Below the pieces are notes generated by a model. The model saw only the letters and a list, made by a program, of their open reading frames with translations, did not search any database and was not told the origin of the DNA. Shown here in pieces: positions 26,105-38,971 of a stretch of 64,000 nucleotides of DNA; the first letter of the stretch is position 1; every line of letters begins with the position of its first letter. Where the stretch lies: the NCBI RefSeq assembly GCF_000524195.1, contig NW_020170421.1, forward strand, positions 320,500-384,499, read 5' to 3'. The translations under genes and the position numbers were made by a program. The DNA is from Echinococcus granulosus (lineage: Eukaryota; Platyhelminthes; Cestoda; Cyclophyllidea; Taeniidae).

Positions 26105-28013
26105 TAATATCCAAACTTATCATTCCGTTATAATCAACGAAAATTAGTAATTTTTAACAGGGAAATGCATATGGCTGTGTCACGAAAATCGGACATTACA
26201 GAATTCCCGATCCTTTTTACTGGCATGAATAAAACGCTGAACACCATTATGCACTATTTTGATTGTTCGTTTGGCTACTCGTTTCGGTTTTGTAGGCACT
26301 TACGTCTCCGCCGAGTCATACCTTACTTTGTCTGCAGGAAGTCTCGGGGATTTACGATTACACACCTCAAAAATGGACTTATTATCCAAGCGGAAAATTT
26401 TTTTCTGTAAGTTCAAAGAAAGCCCAATTCCCAAAAATAATTCTTGCCAATTAAATTATAAGTGCGTCAGAGCAAACTTTCATCTAGTGCGTAAAGTGCC
26501 TATCCATTGCTGGTAAAAGTGCGATTGGTTTTATTTTTTCCATTGCTGAAAATAACTGGTGGTCGTTCTTAAATGTATGAAACGGACAATTCAGTAAAAA
26601 GGGAGTTATTGTTTTCTAATTTATTAGCCTTATTTTATTTACTTCATTTGTGAAGCAATGGAGCTCTCAAGCACTGCAAGTGCTATAACAACCGAGTTCA
26701 GTAGTGCAAGCCTCGGTACCGTATTATCTACAATATTGTAGCTGGGCTGAGTTAGCCGATCTCTTTTTGAGGTAGACACTTGATTAAAATGTTGGACACT
26801 TTGATTTACTTAATAAATTTATGCTTGTTTGAACGTCCCGCAGATTTCGCATAGCCTCCTGCCTAGTCCACCACTGGTGGTATCGTTAGGCACACTCGAT
26901 CCAGGTGAAGAACCATTCCCATTTTTTTGACCCATCATTAAATAAACATATTTCAGTGAGACTATATCTGCTATGGGCAGATAAAAAAGTACGCAATTTC
27001 CGAATGGGTGGGGATTATGCTACATCGAGTCAAAGAACCCTTAAAGAAAGACTTATTAATGCGCCTTCGAACCCACCGACTTAAGTCAGTGAGAGAATTT
27101 GAAATGCTCTTTTCTGCTTGTGCCACAGGAATTAAGGGGGAAACAGGATATCCTCTACGAAGAGCCTCGTCCAGCATTTAACGCGACCTCTCCAATCAAC
27201 CTCTTTCTCTATGCAGTTCTTCTCGAAGTAGATGCTATATTTAGGAATCAAAGCTAATTTTTCAGTACGTAGTACTTCAAACAGGTGCCATCGTCACTGT
27301 GATGTGGGTTAATTGTATCCCCTTCTGGCCGACTTCGTGATGGGTTACAAGTTACAGAAAATCGTATGGCACAAGACGCAGAAGAATGATCCCAGAGAGC
27401 CGAGCTAACGCTTTGTTTGCATATATTTTCACTATGTTTTTTAAAGAAACCATCATGGCATCAATATCCAAATCTGCTGTTTTTTTTCGGTATCAAACGT
27501 AATAAAGTGAATCAAAAAAACATTCTCTAAGTTTGAAGTGCGAGAAAGTGATACCATTACTGAGGGTATTTTTCAAAGCACGATTTCAGATGTATGCTAT
27601 TTATTGATGGTCTATAAAAGTTAATTTGAAAGAGGACCATTTTTGCATCCCCTCCTGATCAAAGTACCCACTTAGGACCATTAAACTGAGCCGATGGGAG
27701 CGCTTCTGGGCTATTAAGGATACGCAGAATGGTCGGAAAAGCGTGCGGATGACTAGACAAAGGGAAAAAAACTACTCTAAATGCAGTAAATATTAAAAGG
27801 CAGTAAAAGAATTGATAATTGGTTTTAAAAGGCTAACGAACCTTTGAGAGGCATTCCGTATTCCACCCGCATTCTCTCCTATAATGTACCCAAACTATTA
27901 TTTATTGAAAGCATAAACAAATTCAATGCAAATTAATTATATTTGTGTGGAAAATTCTGAAGGTGAAAAGATTTATTGAGCATTGAAAATCTCTTTACAA
28001 CTTTAAAGCTTAA
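26105..28013. other. Unassigned intergenic DNA
   Basis: 1.9 kb, AT-rich, with no exon or element I can support. Confidence 0.5.
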
Positions 28014-29091
28014 TGCACTGCCCCGAGTCTATCTTAAAAACGAAAGAAGACAAGATACTAGGGCGGTGTACAGAAGGGCTGGGGGCTACTGGCATGGCTG
28101 GAGGCCATCTCGCCCAGTGCATGGCCAATAGCCGACCACTTCAGCCCTCATATTATCAAAAAATCAAAAGTTTAATTAAAAATCAAAGTGTTACATGGCT
28201 CCTTCGCCTCTTTTGAGCGATTCCCTTGGCCAAGCTTTCGCGTCAGCCACCACAACTTTGCCGGTGCCGTAAGGAATACACTTACGAACCAACCCCGCTA
28301 GTCATTGAATTGGTGTGCAACTGAAATGATCCTTGACCGCAAAGTCACTGAATCCTCTTGGTATATCTACTGGATTAGGAGTTTGGTCCTGCTTGAGAAC
28401 TATATTGGGGGAAGAAGGAATGTACAGACTGTCACGCATACCCATCGCTGGTCGAAGGTACACTGAACTAAAAAAAGAGTCCTTTAATAAGAGACGGTGC
28501 ATGACATAGTTTTATGGGATAATATTTCGCGTCTGTTCTTCCTTGTCACTCTATTTTTGCTTAAGTGCTGGCCATCTACGTCTGCCTGGATTCTATCAGG
28601 CTAGTAGAAGAGTTATTGCATTTTCATTTCATTGACATCTTCATCCTGGTACCGTAGACAACTCCGTAACCAACCTTACCAGGTGGCCCACAGCCACGGC
28701 TAGTGTCACTTCAGATGTTAATATCTGTCCTGCAAAACACAAAACCTGAATTATTGCCTCAAATAAATGCCTTTCTCATTCCTTTTACTAGGGTTCGTCT
28801 CAGACTCTCCCATCCATGGCACGGGTACTTCTTCCGGATTTAGGGTGGTTGTCCTTTGTGATCGGTCTTGCTTTCCTCTGCCGAAAATGCAGCCCCTTGA
28901 GGCTTCTTTGAATACGAACGAAGGCGTAATACTAAGGCAGAATATGTAGTGCTGACGTAAGGTTAAGCTGGGTGGGATAAAGACTACTGGCATAGCCCGG
29001 AGGCCGAGCCGTTGGGCGGCAGTGCAATCGTGGAACCCTAGGAGCCTGCAAAACCAAAACGAAGAATTAAGCACGTAATCAAAGCATTACA
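28014..29091 (-). mobile_element. TRIM element, both LTRs, minus orientation
   Basis: Read on the minus strand, the 5' LTR is 29091-28888 (204 bp, TGTAATGC to CTGCA). A degenerate primer-binding site with GGCAGAGGAAAGC follows. The 3' LTR is 28195-28014 (182 bp, TGTAACAC to GTGCA), preceded by a purine-rich AAAAGAGGCGAAGGAG tract. The interior carries the ACTGAAGTGAC..GCCGTGG block shared with 40398-41524. No coding capacity and no clear target duplication. Confidence 0.85.
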
Positions 29092-30104
29092 ACAAATTAA
29101 CTTTCCTTCCTACTTCCCTTTTAAAACCACTTGCTGAGAATGCACGTTATGTGAACCGCACATTCATCCAGCTCTTTACCTTTTTATAGCAATGCCCCAT
29201 AAGAGGAAAGATGAAAGTCTTTGTAAAAGGTATTTCTGTAAATTTGAAATTCACTGCAATGCGCCTTTGTGGAAAATCAGTTAAAAGAACGGTTCGCCTA
29301 GCAGACACCTGCGTCTTCGTTCCCTCAAACGACAATGGCCAAATTTGAGAAGCATTGAGATTGTTTTGGGGTAGACTCTCGTCTTTGTGGAGCCCACTCA
29401 TGCATGGTTTTTTTCCATTAAATTTAATGTTAAACCGTGAAAAAAAGACCAAATCCTCCTCAGCCACCCACTCCATACTTTTACTCATACGTGTTTGAAA
29501 ATCCTCCCCGAGGTCAACTCAAATATAATGGTGGGAACAAACGGCAGCTGGGTTTTTCATTTAAAAATTATGAAACAGTAGTTTAGTTGGGGAAAATGAA
29601 AAGTTTTGCATCAAGGTTGGGTGAAGCTAAATACAGTTTAATGAGATGCTCGTATCTTAAAACAATTCATAGAGTTTGCTGATTTCAGAATGTTCTGGTG
29701 AATTCCAAAAAACCAAAGGGTTTAAATACACAAGTTCCCTTTTAAAAACCGTCAAAACCCAACTTTTGTGCCTTCATCTACTTGCATCGACTCTTCCATC
29801 TCTAAGAGCTTCGAAGGTGGAACGAAACCCTTTGATTTGGATGCAATATTAAGGTAATCTTAGAGTTTGTCCACCAATCAGGCATTGAGGACGGCTTTAG
29901 AAATTAGGTCATGTTAGATCAATGTATGCTATGCCTTATCTTTTGAGTCAGTTCTGAACAGGTTGTGAGGTGTGGGTGTAGGAACAGATCGCCCTGTCAC
30001 CGGGGATTGGAGTGATTAGACCCATTAACAGCAAAACATAATCAAGTGGTGTTCTATAGCAATGCAAGGAATAATGCTGAGACGAAATATACTCAAGGTA
30101 GGAC

Positions 30105-30252
30105 TATAACACCCTGGTTGCTAGCTTAACTCTTTGATTTGGTTTCGCGAGCATATTAAACCCTAGCGGTTGTTCTTCCGCTAAGTAGTATGGAGTCGGG
30201 GGGATGCCAGTAGCCGCCCCATTCCCCAACCTATCCTCAGCCCAGCTCTGCA
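30105..30252 (+). mobile_element. Partial TRIM LTR
   Basis: Starts like the family LTR (AACACCCTGGTTG, GCTTAACTCTTTGATTTGG, TTCTTCCGCT, GATGCCAGTAG). It lacks the ATATTCTGCC block and ends CTCTGCA before a TTGGTAGCA primer-site-like remnant. Likely an internally deleted LTR. Confidence 0.55.
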
Positions 30253-31059
30253 TTGGTAGCACACAGTCTGTCCTAATATTATAAATTCTTGAGTTTTCGA
30301 AAAAAACTCGGGTCGCTACGGAATAAGGGTGACCTCAGTCAGAACCCTCTCTGAAACTAAATGAGCTTCCAAATGAGTGACCACATTCCCATTCAGACAG
30401 TATCGAAAATGGATGTCGAAAATTTGGTATAGTAAATACAGATAAAAGTCAACACTTATGTGGACTGTCACAGATCATTTTCATGATTGCATACCAATTC
30501 CCTTCAAAAGCGGTAGATTTATCTTGAATAAAAAAGGATAAATTTCTCTCCTTTTTAACTTGAGACCTTTCACCAGTCTAATCCACCAGAGTCAAAAATG
30601 TAATTACTTGATTCTTCTCAGTTTCTATTCAGCAATGCCTCTACAGTTTTGGTAGGAGAAAGTAATTTCAGATGACATCATATTTCTGAAAGCTTTCTGT
30701 AAAAATTTAAAGTAACTAAGCAATATTTAAGGATAATTGGTATAGTGGTGATAAAATCGGGAAAGAAAGTGCGTGTCAGTCAGCCTCACACTAATGAGAG
30801 AAGTAAGAATGGAAAATAAGAGAGTTGAGTGGCAGCGTGGTTTTGACGCGCACGATGTTATCCGTGTAGGGAAAAAAAAACATACTTATAAACACACAAA
30901 TATTTATTAAAATGTCTTTTTTGCAAGATCGGGTTAAACTCAGCCTCGTGCTGTCACGATGCCTGTTCCTGGAAAGAAAGGACGCAAATTTTTCAGTGGA
31001 CTTTTGATATCGACCATGGCGTCTGTAATACTGACTGTTTAACTCTTCATCTCAGTTAC

Positions 31060-31475
31060 ACGGACACTGGAGGGTGCAACTATCGTCCTTCTGCCCGAGT
31101 GCTTCATACAGCTACCGTAGTCAGCTCCTCAGCTAACTTTTCCAAATGTTTAATGGCCACAACTCGTGTCGCTTCAGTTGGTAGTGGCATTTCTACAGAA
31201 CACGGAACTGGGTCATATTCAACCCTTCTGCTAGGGGTCGTCACAGATTCTTCCATCCCTAGCACATGCCCTTTTCCGTCATGTTAAGATTTATCACCCA
31301 GTGGAAGAAATCACGTTGGTTATTCTTTAAGATCGGGTCCGCCTTCCGCTGCCTTCAATGTAGGGTCCCGGGGCTTCCTTGAAGGCTAAAGAAGGCGTGG
31401 AGACAGTGCCTGTAACCCCCCAACACATCTGCACTTCAGCAATACATATTCTGCGTGGACGCTATGCATTATCCT
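31060..31475 (-). mobile_element. Rearranged TRIM fragment
   Basis: On the minus strand, an LTR end (31412-31359, ..CCCTACA) is followed by a primer-site-like TTGAAGGCAGCGGAAGG and family interior sequence down to about 31060. Immediately beyond, 31425-31475 is a plus-orientation LTR piece (CTTCAGCAATACATATTCTG). The two LTR parts therefore face each other, showing an inversion or nested recombination. Confidence 0.55.
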
Positions 31476-32385
31476 TATTTTTTTTCTAGGTATAGTCTAA
31501 TTTCGAAATATTTTAGTTTATATGGTGCAAACTAGAAAGCCTGGGGAGCTAAATGTAGGTAGAGGTGGACTCGTGACACGCATTTATAATGCACTGTCGA
31601 ATGTGGCAAGGGAAGGAACAACTACGTTCTTCTTTCCCAGAGAGAAATCATTCCTAGTCGAGGATCGTATCTGCATCGTCTACAAACCTTGTTAAGACCG
31701 AAAAGAGTGAATAAGCCGGTAACACATATACTACCTACTATTTAGCCTCACTACAGTGGCAAGTTACTCCAGTGTTTACATTTCACTCCATACCACAAAA
31801 CCACCACCTCATATCAGAGATCGGGTTTTGACAATTCAACACTGCAACATTTCTAATATCAAGCAGTTCTGGGATTGATAACTTCCATAACCGTTAAGTG
31901 GGTTTTCAAAGCACAAACAAATTAGTAAAGTCACGATAAGTTGACATTAAGCAAAACGATATAACTTTACGACTAGTACACTGAATGAAGTGGGTGTTTG
32001 GAAACAAAACGCGACCAAATGTTATGTCTATAAAATGTTCTCGATTGGCATTGTGGCAAATCACCCTACTATTTAAGCCTCCCCCAACCCTGCTTTCCCG
32101 TACTACAATTGCTGGGGCCTGTTTGAGAGAGCTTTCTCGTCTTGCCTACCTTCAGGCTTTATGATCACATTTGGACAAACCATAAACTCTGCAGAAGATA
32201 AATAACAGCTGTCATCTTAAAAACAACTTAACATTCTGCATATTTGTCTTATTACAAACGGAGTCTACCCTCATCCCTCTCAAAAAACTAATTATACAAG
32301 CTATTCTCTTTTAAAAGTACAGGTGAGCTAGGAAATTAAAAACAGTGCTTTAATAGGTCGAATTTATACAATTAGTCCTCACTAT

Positions 32386-33440
32386 TGCATAGAAATATCC
32401 TGGTAGGTTGGAAAAATTCTTTGTTTGGGTTTTACGGCTGTTAAAACTCTGCGATTGTACTTTCGCTGGGTGACGTGACCCCTGGTCCATGCTAGTAGCT
32501 CCCAGGCCCATTCTACACCATCAGTGCATGTTCTGACCCAGTATCATGTCTACATTCGTCTTCAGGGCAGTTTCGGGGCCCTACATTAGTGGCAACGAAA
32601 AGCGAACCCGGTGGAGAAGTACCACAAACCCGATTTTTATTGCTGAACGATATTTTGTAAAGTAGTGGAAGAAGGAGATATGCCACTGAGGGAAGAATTG
32701 AGATGAGCTCCAACAGAAGGGTTAAAAGTGGCACCCACCCTTGCCAACTACTTCAGTCCCGTGATTTACAGGAATGCTATCAACAACGAAAGTGACCCTA
32801 GCCATGGCTGTAAACCAACTAGAGTAGTTTCTTAACCAGCTTTTGACAGTACCTAGATAAAGATGTCAATGAAGTGAACACACGATACCCCCCCCCACCA
32901 GGTGGATAGAATCCAGACAAATATACTTGAGCAGAACTGAAATGGGAACAAAGTGGTAAGAAGGAAGAGACACGATGCCTTATTACATAAATCTATTTCA
33001 AGCGACTCCATTTTTGAGCCAGTATTCTCACGACTAGCGATTAGCATACTTGACAGCCAGCATATTCTTCCTTCCCTTAATACAGTTCCAAAACAGGACA
33101 AAACTCCTGACCCAGTAGTGTCGCCATGATAGGGCCTTAAGGCGGCGGTCAGATATCTTCTCACTTGCACGCAAATTCGATGACTGGTGTGGATGGCGGT
33201 TGACCGTGTTTTTCCAAAAGCACAGACTGCGTTATGATGGGCAACGTGGGAGATTGACTCGGGGAAGCGCAATACTTTGGTTGTTTGTTAAGCGCTTTGT
33301 GTTTTTCTAGGGCACTTACGGGCCCGGCCCTTGTACTTCCGCTGAGCATCGTGGCCTCTGGGCCATGCTGGTAGCTTCCAATCCTTCTCCATGTTGATAA
33401 ATCACATGCTGCCCTAGTAGTGCCATAGGGCTCCAGTACA
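32386..33440 (+). mobile_element. TRIM element, both LTRs, with 5-bp target duplication
   Basis: The left LTR is 32386-32585 and the right LTR 33268-33440, both ending TACA. The 5 bp before (32381-32385) and after (33441-33445) are identical, actat, which is a target-site duplication of the size made by retroviral-type integrases. The primer-binding-like site is TTAGTGGCAACGAAAAGC. The interior is about 680 bp without a long open frame and includes a run of nine C near 32889. Confidence 0.9.
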
Positions 33441-36400
33441 ACTATGATATAATTCCCATCAAATATCAAGCAGATGATCCTGTTTAATGAGCCCTAACTT
33501 TTAAAATTTGTTCTCAAGAGCCACCGTTGCAACATATCCATAATGAAGCGCTTACATAGGTGGATTAAAGTAGCCTATTTGCATAGTTGAAAAAAATGAT
33601 GGAAAATTAGACTTTTTTTTAGATTATACTTAATCGCGTGATCTCAGTGTCTGCGGTTCGTCCCACCACCTTGTTAGTTTCCATACTTCCTCCGCCCTCC
33701 TCTACACTATCAACAAGCCGTGCTCCTACGTCAACGTTCCTCATCACGGTTTCAAGCGTGACCCTGGGGAGCTACAACAGCCCTATTTCATATCATGAAT
33801 GACGCAACTGTACTTAAAAATACTATATTTCACTAAACAAATAAATGCAGGAAATAAGTAGAAGGAGAAATGAAAGGTATAATTAAAAAGCAGCTAATAA
33901 TTGCGCTTTTCTTGTGTCCGCTTCGTACTAAAACAATGACTAGGCTTCGTGACCAAACTCACAAAACAGGATGCGAATCGCCATAAGAAATATTTTATAC
34001 TTTCGTATAAGTTTCGCACAGCTCACACTCGCGGTGACTCCCAAGCAATGATCCATAAGTCGTTTTTGCCGAAAGAAACATAAAATGTTATGCTCCAAGT
34101 AAGCGTTGCTAGCCATTAAACTAGCCAAGAGTTGGTTATAATGGAGCGGAATACGTTACCACTATATGGCCTTTATGGAAAGTACATTATAAATGTTAAA
34201 TAAGCAACCCTAGAAATTACGTTAAATTTTCAAAAGGATGTTTATGTAAATCGTAAAAAGCACTTATCGCATGCGAACTCTTTGCAGTTTTGGGTTAAAA
34301 ATAAAGTGAACTTTGGTTCTCCTAATTTTGGAGTTCCTTCGTTTTATCAAATTACATGGTTTGGAAGAGGTAGAAACAGGATAGAATCACCCACAAGCCT
34401 TTTTGGGCCCTATAATTAAGAAATTTGGATGACCTCAATGAGTGATAGCGATCCAGCCTCTAATTAATTACTTTTCATGCAGTAAAGGGATGAATAAATA
34501 CATTGTTCAAACCAGCAACTAGCAGTAATTAATTAAGAGTTATTTGACAATCGTGCTTATATGTAAAACCGTTTTTTATCTGTAAACTCAAGGTGAAAAA
34601 GATGCTGAAACTGAATGGTTAATCTGCAAAAACCACTGCAATGCTTTGAGTATTTGCTAAACTTTTCGTTTTGGTTTGGTGGGCGTTCAAAGCCCCGTGA
34701 TTGAACTTCCGCTGGGCGACAGTCTCTGGGCCAGGTCAGTAGCGTCGGCAATACATATTCTGTCCCAGTGTCGTGTCCTTGTTCCGTCTTTAGGAAAGAC
34801 TCGGGGCACCGCAAACACCATAATATCAAAATAAACAAACGTGGCAATCACCAAGCCTCCAATTTTATTAATGTCTACGATGTTAACGGAGTCATATGTT
34901 GCGAAATATACTAATTCTAAAAGTCTTTGCGATGTCTGTTAATGTTATGTGCAATTATTCGATGCGACCCGAGGATACGGACAAATTGTCTTCGTTTACA
35001 TCCATTACATCAATCGTGTCCTTCACTTCTGTCCCTTCATTTGGAACTCTTATCATAAAATGCCACTTGGGTTTTATAGCTATTTCCAGTTTTCTGCTTT
35101 ACGAATCGGAACTTACTTAATTTCTGAGGTGCTAAAGCCTTCTGCCACGCATTTTTTTGCAAAGTATTTGGGATGAGGAGTCACCGAAAGGCGGATGCAT
35201 CACGCTCAGATAACACGCCATTCTACCTGACGAAAATCTGTGTCAGCAGTGGTCAAATTACATAGAATTAATGCGGCACAACGGTTTTTAACTTAAGCGA
35301 TGGTGAAACAACTCAATAAAAACGCCAACGTATATTGGGGAAAGTCATAAGAACTGTTAGACAGATAGGTATTACAGGCCATCGCCTTATCCGCATTCTC
35401 CTGATGGCATTTTTGTGGGTGGGCATCACTTTGTTTGCAATACACAATCCTATGCGCTTCAGTCACACAACGAACTGCATCAGAGAGCAGATGATAATTT
35501 CTTCGTTGCCTGGAGGCAGATTGAAAGAAGAGTGTCTATCAGTGAAACATTTCATAAAAATCAGAAGCAAGTTTAAAACCCTTAGTATTTTATTTATTTC
35601 TACTGACAAAATAATCCTTGCAGACTTAAAGACAATTTATTGCAACATTAACCATAGACTTACATTAAAAATCGCTTTAAAAGTTGTGAAATATCAAAGA
35701 TATACTGCCTTGGAAACCAAGAACTCACAATAAAAATGTCCACGAAGGTTGCGTGGTTTAAAATTTGTTTTTATATCTGAATTTTATTATTCAGAGATAC
35801 ATAACCCCAAACGTTGAAAATTCCAACGTTTTATTTGTTTGGCTTTAGCAAAAAACTTGGATTGGTACCGCTGGCTGACCGTCGAACGAAAAGTTGGGAC
35901 AGGTGAAAAAAAGCTGTTTAATTTACTAAATTTTAATACAATTACACATTCAGGCTGTAAATATATTCAATCTTTGTTCTATTCGCACACCCAATGAGTT
36001 TGGAGGTCAAAGCCTCGCTTAAATGATGCGGTTCCCGGGCATTTAGTTGCCCTAAAAATTTGTCCAGGATCGCATAAATTGTGGGTATTTGACCCATAAA
36101 TATTAGCGTTTGCAATGGCAGTCAGAATGTCAATTGTAGGGGTTGAGAGATTTGCATTATGGTCAAGATTTTGGCCAGGCAGACCCCACTTCCGGGAAAA
36201 TAAGTTGCATGAGGAAAGTAGAAGTATTCCACACATAAGCTACATCGTTGGCTATTCCTAGAGACGAATTTTCTGGCACGACACAAGTGATAGATGCACT
36301 TGGCAATAAAATAATTTTGACTTCACGCTATTTCCGTTTATACAATAAATCGAGTTAAAGCACGACAAATGCCCAAAAAATAGGTCGAAGTAAGATGTCT

Positions 36401-37142
36401 TAATTTATAAAAATGTGTCATGACAACTCAGGCCACATCCAACACACTCGAAGCGATTAGCTTAGTGATAAATTCAGCTTCTGACCTGTAAGGCGCATTA
36501 TGTTTTGCCGTTCGCTTTTTACAAAACGTGAACTTTCACTTTCACCGGAAGGAACGAGGAGCAGAGCCGAAATGTCCTGTGATTTTATCGTCGGCTAATT
36601 CTTGGCAAGACTAATTTTTGAGCGGAAACGCCACTATAGAATTTCGCCTGTCTGAAAGTATGGCAGGTCAATTAGGTAAAAAGGAAAAAGTGATGTTGCA
36701 TCATGCGCAAAGGAAAGCGAACGAGAGGTAAGAAAATAGGAATGCATTTGATGTTGAGAGTTTGCCCTTTTGAATTCTCTGTATTAAGACCTGTTGACTG
36801 CTTCCTATAAATTAAAACAGCAAAGTTCTTCCTGACCGTAAGCGTAGAAATAAAACGGAGATAAGTGGAATAGTTTTCGCAGAACTGATTCATCTTGATG
36901 ATTATTTGAATGAAAGATTCCAGCTAAAATAATGTTTATTTAATGCCATTGTTCAATGTAGGCTACTTTTGCAAATGTAATGTCATCAAATTTCTAAGTG
37001 TAGTCTGTTCTGTTGTAGCGATTGCAAGTACTCCTAAGTTTGTGGGGTCCAAAGGTTTAGGTTCTGATGAAATATTCATTCTTTGTTTATGCAGAATCAA
37101 TGGACTTGAGCACGCTGAAAGTAACGCCAGTTAGTGAAATGG
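33441..37142. other. Mostly unassigned intergenic DNA
   Basis: Apart from the solo LTR at 34637 I find nothing certain. A 132-codon open frame at 35335-35733 (plus) and an 85-codon Cys-containing frame at 35979-36236 (minus) resemble no family I know and lack supporting splice context. Confidence 0.45.
34637..34813 (+). mobile_element. Solo TRIM LTR
   Basis: A 177-bp LTR, TGCAATGCTTTG to CACCGCA, flanked by accac and aacac, a one-mismatch target duplication. It lacks a short central block relative to the other copies. It probably formed by LTR-LTR recombination. Confidence 0.75.
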
Positions 37143-37242
37143 NNNNNNNNNNNNNNNNNNNNNNNNNNNNNNNNNNNNNNNNNNNNNNNNNNNNNNNNNN
37201 NNNNNNNNNNNNNNNNNNNNNNNNNNNNNNNNNNNNNNNNNN
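37143..37242. other. Assembly gap (100 N)
   Basis: Exactly 100 N, a placeholder of unknown true length, just before the integrase relic. Confidence 0.98.
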
Positions 37243-37539
37243 GCCCAGTATTACCACGTGCAGGATATGCACTTCTTCCTAGGAAGAATTCTATGGATTC
37301 TCCTATCTTTCAAAAACAAAAGAGGGAAGAACAAAGCCTGATTGCTCTCCTGTTCTACATTTTAAAAATATTTTAAGCACTATACAATTTTGTAGGGTTT
37401 TACGAGTGCATCAAATGGCTTCAAGCGTTGAGAGACAAATCTAGCTGTTAAATACGATTATTCTATAGCCTCACAAATCTTCACGATATCACCGCTTGAA
37501 TTCAACGAAATGATATAGGTGCGTAAACTAACCACTTTA

Positions 37540-37820
37540 CTCGATACTCCCCTTCACCGTAGGGAGGATTTCGAGTAAGATCACGCCATTGGTAGAAGGA
37601 TGGTAAGCACGCATCTCGGAGCGCTAACACCCGAGCAGACGTTGTAGACCTCTGAGCAAGGTAGGCGGGTCTGCGGTGACTGTCAGGGGCACTTTCATGA
37701 CTCGACTGGTGCCCAGGTCGCAATCAATGTAGCTGCATCTTTGGTGGTCCGTCCTCACCTGTACCATCGCGCCTGTTGTGGGTTGCATGGATTTCACCTC
37801 ATAGTTGCAAACTCTCATCT
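37540..37820 (-). pseudogene. Broken Ty3/gypsy-type integrase fragment
   Basis: Read on the minus strand, one frame gives VPLTVTADPPTLLRGLQRLL, GC, an in-frame TAG (37626-37624), then RAYHPSTNG and LPTVKGSI. This matches the order of the Ty3/gypsy integrase core: a TTDRG-like strand, a LLGC segment, then the AYHPxxNG..ER motif and an LK helix. The catalytic Asp of TTDRG and the ER are not preserved, and the stop codon shows it is dead. The segment is more GC-rich than its surroundings. No LTRs were found near it. The identification rests on motif order by eye. Confidence 0.5.
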
Positions 37821-38732
37821 ATAGCGCAGAGCTCTAAGGAGGAGCATCCGTACTTATCCTCACCATCACGTCTATGCCTTAGACGCATGCATGCAAAGGG
37901 GACAACACGATCTCACATGCGATCAAAACGTTTCTTCAATCTCGGCAGCCAATCAAATTGATCGAGACAATGAATGGCTCGGCATGACTGGACTCAGACT
38001 CAGACACCCCGCCTGTAACGTTAGATATCCAGGTCTGGACACAAGCTCTGTTTACGAAGCTCTCGAAGTGTGCGACGCGTGTGCGCTCTGCTACGGGTGG
38101 TGGGAATGTCAGACTTTTAAGCTATCTACCATAAACTTACCCAGACTTAATTTATCTCTCAAATGGGACTACTAAAATTTGGAAGAAATTAAGCCAAGGA
38201 AGCAGGTTGTACCGCGAGCATATAATTTCAACAATAAGCACTACTCTTAGCGGTTAATAGAAGTTTACAGTGACGTTTGGATTCGATCATCTTGTGCTAT
38301 CCAGTGTGCAAACAATGGACCGGTTTTAATGTGCTGATAAGGCCAAGCATCATCCTCAGGAAAACCCAGTTCTCCTTATCTTTTCTGTTCGCCTAATACC
38401 TTCTCTGTACTTTGTTACCTTTGTCAATTTTGTGACACGAACGGTTTTAACCCTCTTCAGATTAATGACGCGTTTTGGCGGCTCGCAGTCACCGACAAGC
38501 ACACGAACGGTTCATTTTTCATCTAAAGCGAGTAATTCGGCTGTGAACGATTAATGGTTGTGGCAAGTCAGGTTAACTAAAGTGTTCTTTCGTGTTTTGA
38601 GCAGCGTTGAAATTTGGTCAGTGACAATTGGTGTCAATATTGAGGCAGCTAAACCTCCGAGACATAATTGTCAATGCTCTTCCAAGGTCACAGGTGTTAA
38701 AAACGACTATATTTTCTGCAATAGCGTCTTTT

Positions 38733-38738
38733 TTTATT
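38733..38738 (-). promoter_or_regulatory. Candidate poly(A) signal AATAAA for the channel gene
   Basis: The plus strand reads TTTATT, so AATAAA lies on the minus strand 234 bp beyond the channel stop codon. A reasonable 3' UTR length, but AT-rich DNA makes chance hits common. Confidence 0.4.
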
Positions 38739-38971
38739 ATTTGCTTTTGAGGATGTTGAAGAGTGCAATGACAAAAATGAATGGAGAGGGAGGAGTGGTA
38801 GAGGCGGGAGAGGTAGGCGGGTGAATTTTGGGGAGGAAGTTGCATGGTAAAGCTCGGGTTGAGAAAGTTCGGAAACTGTACACAGCGCTAAACTATCACA
38901 CAGGTTCTGAAGTCACCACACGTACAAGCACGGAAACGGAGTTGGCAATGTTACTGAGCCACTTCAACGAA

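Noticed and set aside
32853..33469. Minus-strand frames of 139 and 102 codons
   Set aside because: They lie across the interior and 3' LTR of the TRIM at 32386 and are not shared by other copies, so they are not element proteins.
33630..33680. Possible tRNA 3' half (GCGGTTCGTCCCACC)
   Set aside because: The B-box-like string is not matched by a plausible A box or acceptor stem.
35335..35733. 132-codon plus-strand open frame
   Set aside because: No recognisable domain, AT-rich composition and no splice context. A frame of this length can occur by chance in 64 kb.
35979..36236. 85-codon minus-strand frame with a hydrophobic start and several Cys
   Set aside because: Could be taken for a small secreted protein, but there is no second supporting exon, no known motif and no clear cleavage site.
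37891..38175. Plus-strand 94-codon frame with Cys and GWWECQ
   Set aside because: It lies next to the integrase relic in GC-rich DNA. No family match, and the composition explains the long frame.
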